Source of the DNA: Camellia lanceoleosa
Lineage: Eukaryota > Streptophyta > Magnoliopsida > Ericales > Theaceae
NCBI GenBank assembly: GCA_025200525.1
Contig: CM045768.1
Coordinates: forward strand, 48,124,425-48,188,424
Length of the DNA: 64,000 bases
Reading direction: 5' to 3'
This document shows positions 61,401-64,000 of this stretch, piece after piece; the stretch's first letter is position 1, and each line of letters starts with the position of its first letter. A model generated the notes under the pieces. It did not search any database and was not told where the DNA came from. It saw only the letters and a list, made by a program, of their open reading frames with translations. The position numbers were made by a program, and so were the translations under genes.

Positions 61401-64000
61401 ATCTTCAGGGCACTCATCATCCAGTAGCTGCCCTACAACTAGAGGAGTGTTTCCTGGATTGACCTACAAATCAAAACAGATGCAACCATACTGCTTCAAA
61501 ATTTGTTTGATTCTCAATCAGTTTCACAAATATTTTCATAATGCAACTTTCATACTCGAAATAAATAAGAACTGCTTAAAGTAAATTTACCTTTTGAACA
61601 TATCCTTCAACATACCGAAGCATGTTGCTTGTGTATAGGTAATGAGTGAGATCAGGAATAAAACCAAAACGATCACAGACATTGATAAGAGGACGTGCAT
61701 CAGGAAGTTTTGCTTCCATTAAAAAGTTCTTCGTCTTTTCAGGGTCATAAAAGTTTGATTCCCGAGTCACCCGTTCCACTTCCTTAATCTGCCCTGTTTT
61801 AGCAGCTGCCTCAATGTACTTAAAGTGGATTTCAGGATCCTCACTGTCCCAAAATGTGAAAATTTAGAAAAATAAATAAATGAGTGTCCTCACTATACAT
61901 ATATTTAAGTCATTCTTTTTTTTTTTCTTTTTCTTTTTCATACGAGAATGTACCTGGAGCTCAAATATGACCCCAAGAAGAAGTATAACCCTTCATAGGA
62001 CTTGAACTGCTCAAAGAGTTTTATGCAAGACTCAACACCCAACTGCTCAGAAAATTCTTTGGCAACCTGTACAGATGTGTTAGTGAACCTTCACTTGGAA
62101 CCCCAGTATTAATAAAACCAGCACAAAGAGACCAATGTATTACCTGCACAATTATCTGAAGATTGCCCCTAAGATTGACCAGTAGAAGGTCCTTCATGCA
62201 CTCTAGGGCCCATTCTTTAGAAAGGGTTCCAAAGAACTCGACTAGGGACTGTAAAACACCACAAATTAGCAGATATACCACATTACTACTGGTGTAGGTT
62301 ATTGAAGGCTTTTTAGTATCAAACCTGTGGTTCAATGGCATGTGTGTTCACAATGACACGTTTTATATCTGACAATTCAGTATAATGCTGCAGGGAAGAC
62401 AGCAAATCAATCCAACAATAGTTTAAAAAATGTAAGACAGATTTCATCAAACAAATTTTAAGAAGCCATCATACCTGAAGAGCTCGTACATACAGACCAG
62501 CTTTTTCAGAGAGTTGTGCGATACGAGGCCGATCATAGTGGCTAAACATCCCATTAGCTAATATAGCATCCGCCACATTTGGATATGTCACCAGATTGAT
62601 TTCCAAAACCTGATCAGAGTAGGTATGTTAAGAGGTTGACTTAAGCAAGGACAGCAAAACAAAACCTCAAAATCTAAAAGATTTAACCTTTGTTTGGAGG
62701 GAACCTTGTTCTGGTAAATTTGGCTTCAAAACATCCAACAGAAAGGCTGTTGCCTCACGAATCAGGTTCCTCTGAATAATGGCAGAAAACCCAAAAGCCA
62801 AGTATTAAGTGCATAAAAAATTTCAATTCCAAATTTAGTCCATCGCATTAGTGAACCAAGAGGGGTATATAAAGAATAATGTTTAGTTCAAATTATATTG
62901 CATGATTTTAGAAGTTTAAGATAGAAATGAAGACTCTTGTAGATAGGATAGGACTACAGAAGAATCACTGAACCTGAAGGAATAGATCTGTGATTGTATT
63001 GTAGTCAACTGGACAACCTCCCTCCATTTGAGACATCATTAAAGCGAAATTAACAGCTCCCTGCCATTCAAAAAGTGTTTTAAATCATCCTGCTTTGGAA
63101 AAGTGTGCTCAAATGCATTCAAACATGGGAAGGGGTAAGAATTTAAGAGAGGCCTGGTATTCACCCCCAAGACAAGGTTTCACAAAATCATTAATTTAAA
63201 AAAAATAAAAAGAAAAATGAAGAAGACACATTAAATATCCTTACCAAAACAGCATAAAATATCCATCAAAACTATTAATTTTATAAAAGAAAAATGAAAA
63301 AAATTCAAATGTCACGCCCAAAATTATACCTATAAGACTGTACATACCTGGGCATCTGATCGCAGAATTGTTTGTAGAAGAAATAAATAATCAGGTGTGT
63401 ATCCAACCTGCATTGTTGAAAAAATGATTCACAGTGATGACCGTCCACACAAATAACCATGAGAAACGACGATGATCATAAAGATGATATGATGACAGAA
63501 ATAACTCCTAGTTTATGTGTGGTTTGTAAAATGATAAATAAAAATAATATCTTCAGTATCCATATTTTGAACATGTGAATTTAAAATAAAACATACGAAA
63601 TTATTTGAATGATTGTAATTGCATAAGCATGTCACCTGCTTTGAGTATATGAGAATTTTGTCAAACTCCCTCTTCTCAGCAAACGCAGTAACAACTTTTG
63701 GAGTCACTCTTGCTTTAATGTAAATTTTCAGTGCAAGGTCATTATCCACTGTCTGCAATAGAAACAGGATTCATTACATCAGAAATTCCAATAGAACAGA
63801 TCTGATAAATAATATAGAACAAGCGACTTTGGGAAATTATTTTCATTTCAGGTAAATTTTTGTAAGTATAGTTTAAACAATGAGTAAATTTGAAACAGAG
63901 AGATTAAAAATAAAGGATTACAGAAAAGTTTTGTATAAGAACTATAGCACAATAAACATCATGAAAAGTTCAATCTTCCAAATCAAACCTTTACAAGATC
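49442..64000 (-). CDS. CHC: Clathrin heavy chain, C-terminal 1229 residues (5' end outside window)
   Basis: Heavy chain of the clathrin triskelion coating endocytic and trans-Golgi vesicles. 19 exons (minus strand): 64000-63989 (partial), 63752-63636, 63407-63348, 63060-62974, 62771-62688, 62609-62475, 62387-62325, 62248-62144, 62066-61954, 61843-61591, 61463-61327, 61247-60969, 60873-59871, 59605-59120, 58987-58817, 58734-58549, 57351-57229, 57148-57038 and 49606-49442. All join in phase with GT-AG borders: 3690 bp. Recognisable text includes [80 protein letters not shown], then [20 protein letters not shown] and a Gly/Met/Pro tail ending GMPSMGSY. The seen part covers most of the alpha-solenoid repeats and the trimerisation region; the beta-propeller (roughly 475 residues) lies beyond 64000. 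No damage. The last intron is about 7.4 kb because of a transposon. Confidence 0.96.
49905..50018. mobile_element. MITE related to the copy at 55915-56012, in the last clathrin intron
   Basis: Shares GTGATTTAAATAAGATGAT and GACTTAAATAGGATAGTGAC with 55915-56012, and ends CCAAACTTGGCC followed by TAA. The left end is less sharp (about TGGGTTGTTGG after TTA). Confidence 0.65.
50019..50974. other. Clathrin last intron, part left of the Harbinger element
   Basis: No gene or clear repeat. Contains a run of about ten G near 50081-50090, which may be a sequencing-sensitive homopolymer. Confidence 0.4.
53133..54538 (+). pseudogene. PIF/Harbinger transposase (HARBI1-like, DDE), inactivated
   Basis: Exon 1 53133-about 53680 ([11 protein letters not shown]... 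[44 protein letters not shown]), exon 2 53766-53991, exon 3 54076-54538; the second intron has clean GT-AG ends. Catalytic residues visible: D in [12 protein letters not shown] in YYLVDAG, E in [13 protein letters not shown]. Exon 3 has tandem stops TAA TGA right after DAGNTNG (about 54110) and a one-base loss before NVIERCFG (about 54222), so the protein is dead. It ends [10 protein letters not shown]...[14 protein letters not shown], normal for the family. It would have cut and rejoined DNA at TWA targets. Confidence 0.9.
54824..55844 (+). pseudogene. SANT/Myb-like partner protein of the Harbinger element, degenerate
   Basis: Starts [20 protein letters not shown] at 54824 and is stopped by TGA at about 54890. 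It then shows [20 protein letters not shown] (SANT-type trihelix start), switches frame near 54970-55000, and continues [20 protein letters not shown] and [20 protein letters not shown]. An AT-rich intron-like stretch lies at about 55212-55285. The C-terminal part (55425-55844) is Ser/Asn/Lys-rich, then [20 protein letters not shown]. In this family the protein helps the transposase bind DNA and enter the nucleus. Broken by at least one stop and one frameshift. Confidence 0.8.
55915..56012. mobile_element. Small MITE nested in the Harbinger element
   Basis: 98 bp between TTA duplications (55912-55914, 56013-56015). Left GGGTTGGTTTGGAATG; right end reverse complement GGCCAAGTTTGACATA. Related copy at 49905-50018. 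Confidence 0.7.
57499..57696. mobile_element. Tourist-like MITE remnant in a clathrin intron
   Basis: Begins GCCTTCGTTTGGCATAAGC after TTA and shares AAGACAAAATAGGCTTTTTAG-type text and the GCCAACCCAC end with the MITE at 37731-37970. The right terminus is lost. Confidence 0.62.

Overview
This is nuclear DNA of a flowering plant, most likely a eudicot with a transposon-rich genome. It is AT-rich, has multi-exon genes with canonical plant splice sites, and carries plant-type LTR retrotransposons, MITEs, a PIF/Harbinger transposon and a LINE fragment. The species cannot be named from the sequence. I read it by eye, with no database or alignment tool.

Layout. (a) 1-10146: a Ty3/gypsy Tat-lineage retrotransposon on the minus strand, cut by the left window edge. 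It has one LTR, a primer-binding site, decayed gag and pol, a tandem-repeat block and an opposite-strand extra ORF. (b) 10147-13309: three exons of a pyruvate decarboxylase (PDC) pseudogene on the minus strand; the retrotransposon sits inside its third exon. (c) 13538-15937: two solo LTRs. (d) About 16985-17440: a LINE RNase H tail. (e) 18395-24481: an apparently intact HAK/KUP potassium transporter (minus strand, 9 exons, 751 residues by my splicing). (f) 25388-32954: a nearly full-length but broken Ty1/copia element (plus strand). (g) 35225-36249: a Mutator-like element with perfect termini and target duplication, carrying a small ORF with an 11-residue repeat. (h) 37063-40708: a decayed LTR-bounded element without recognisable protein genes. 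(i) 41359-42208: a hAT-like element with a CACTA-type MITE inside it. (j) 44677-48151: a complete Ran-binding protein 1 gene (minus strand, 4 exons, 209 residues). (k) 49442-64000: the C-terminal 1229 residues of a clathrin heavy chain (minus strand, 19 exons seen, 5' end outside). Its last intron holds a 5.9 kb PIF/Harbinger transposon with decayed transposase and SANT-type ORFs.

How it fits together. The three apparently working genes (potassium uptake, Ran GTPase cycle, clathrin coats) are housekeeping genes with no shared pathway; they are neighbours on the same strand. Everything else is mobile DNA or its remains. Many element boundaries are supported by target-site duplications (TSDs): AAAAG for the copia element, AGATG and CATAT/CATAC for the solo LTRs, a 9-bp ATCAATCAA for the MULE, 8-bp for the hAT-like copies and TTA for the Tourist-like MITEs. 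I found no RNA genes, CRISPR arrays or other prokaryotic features.
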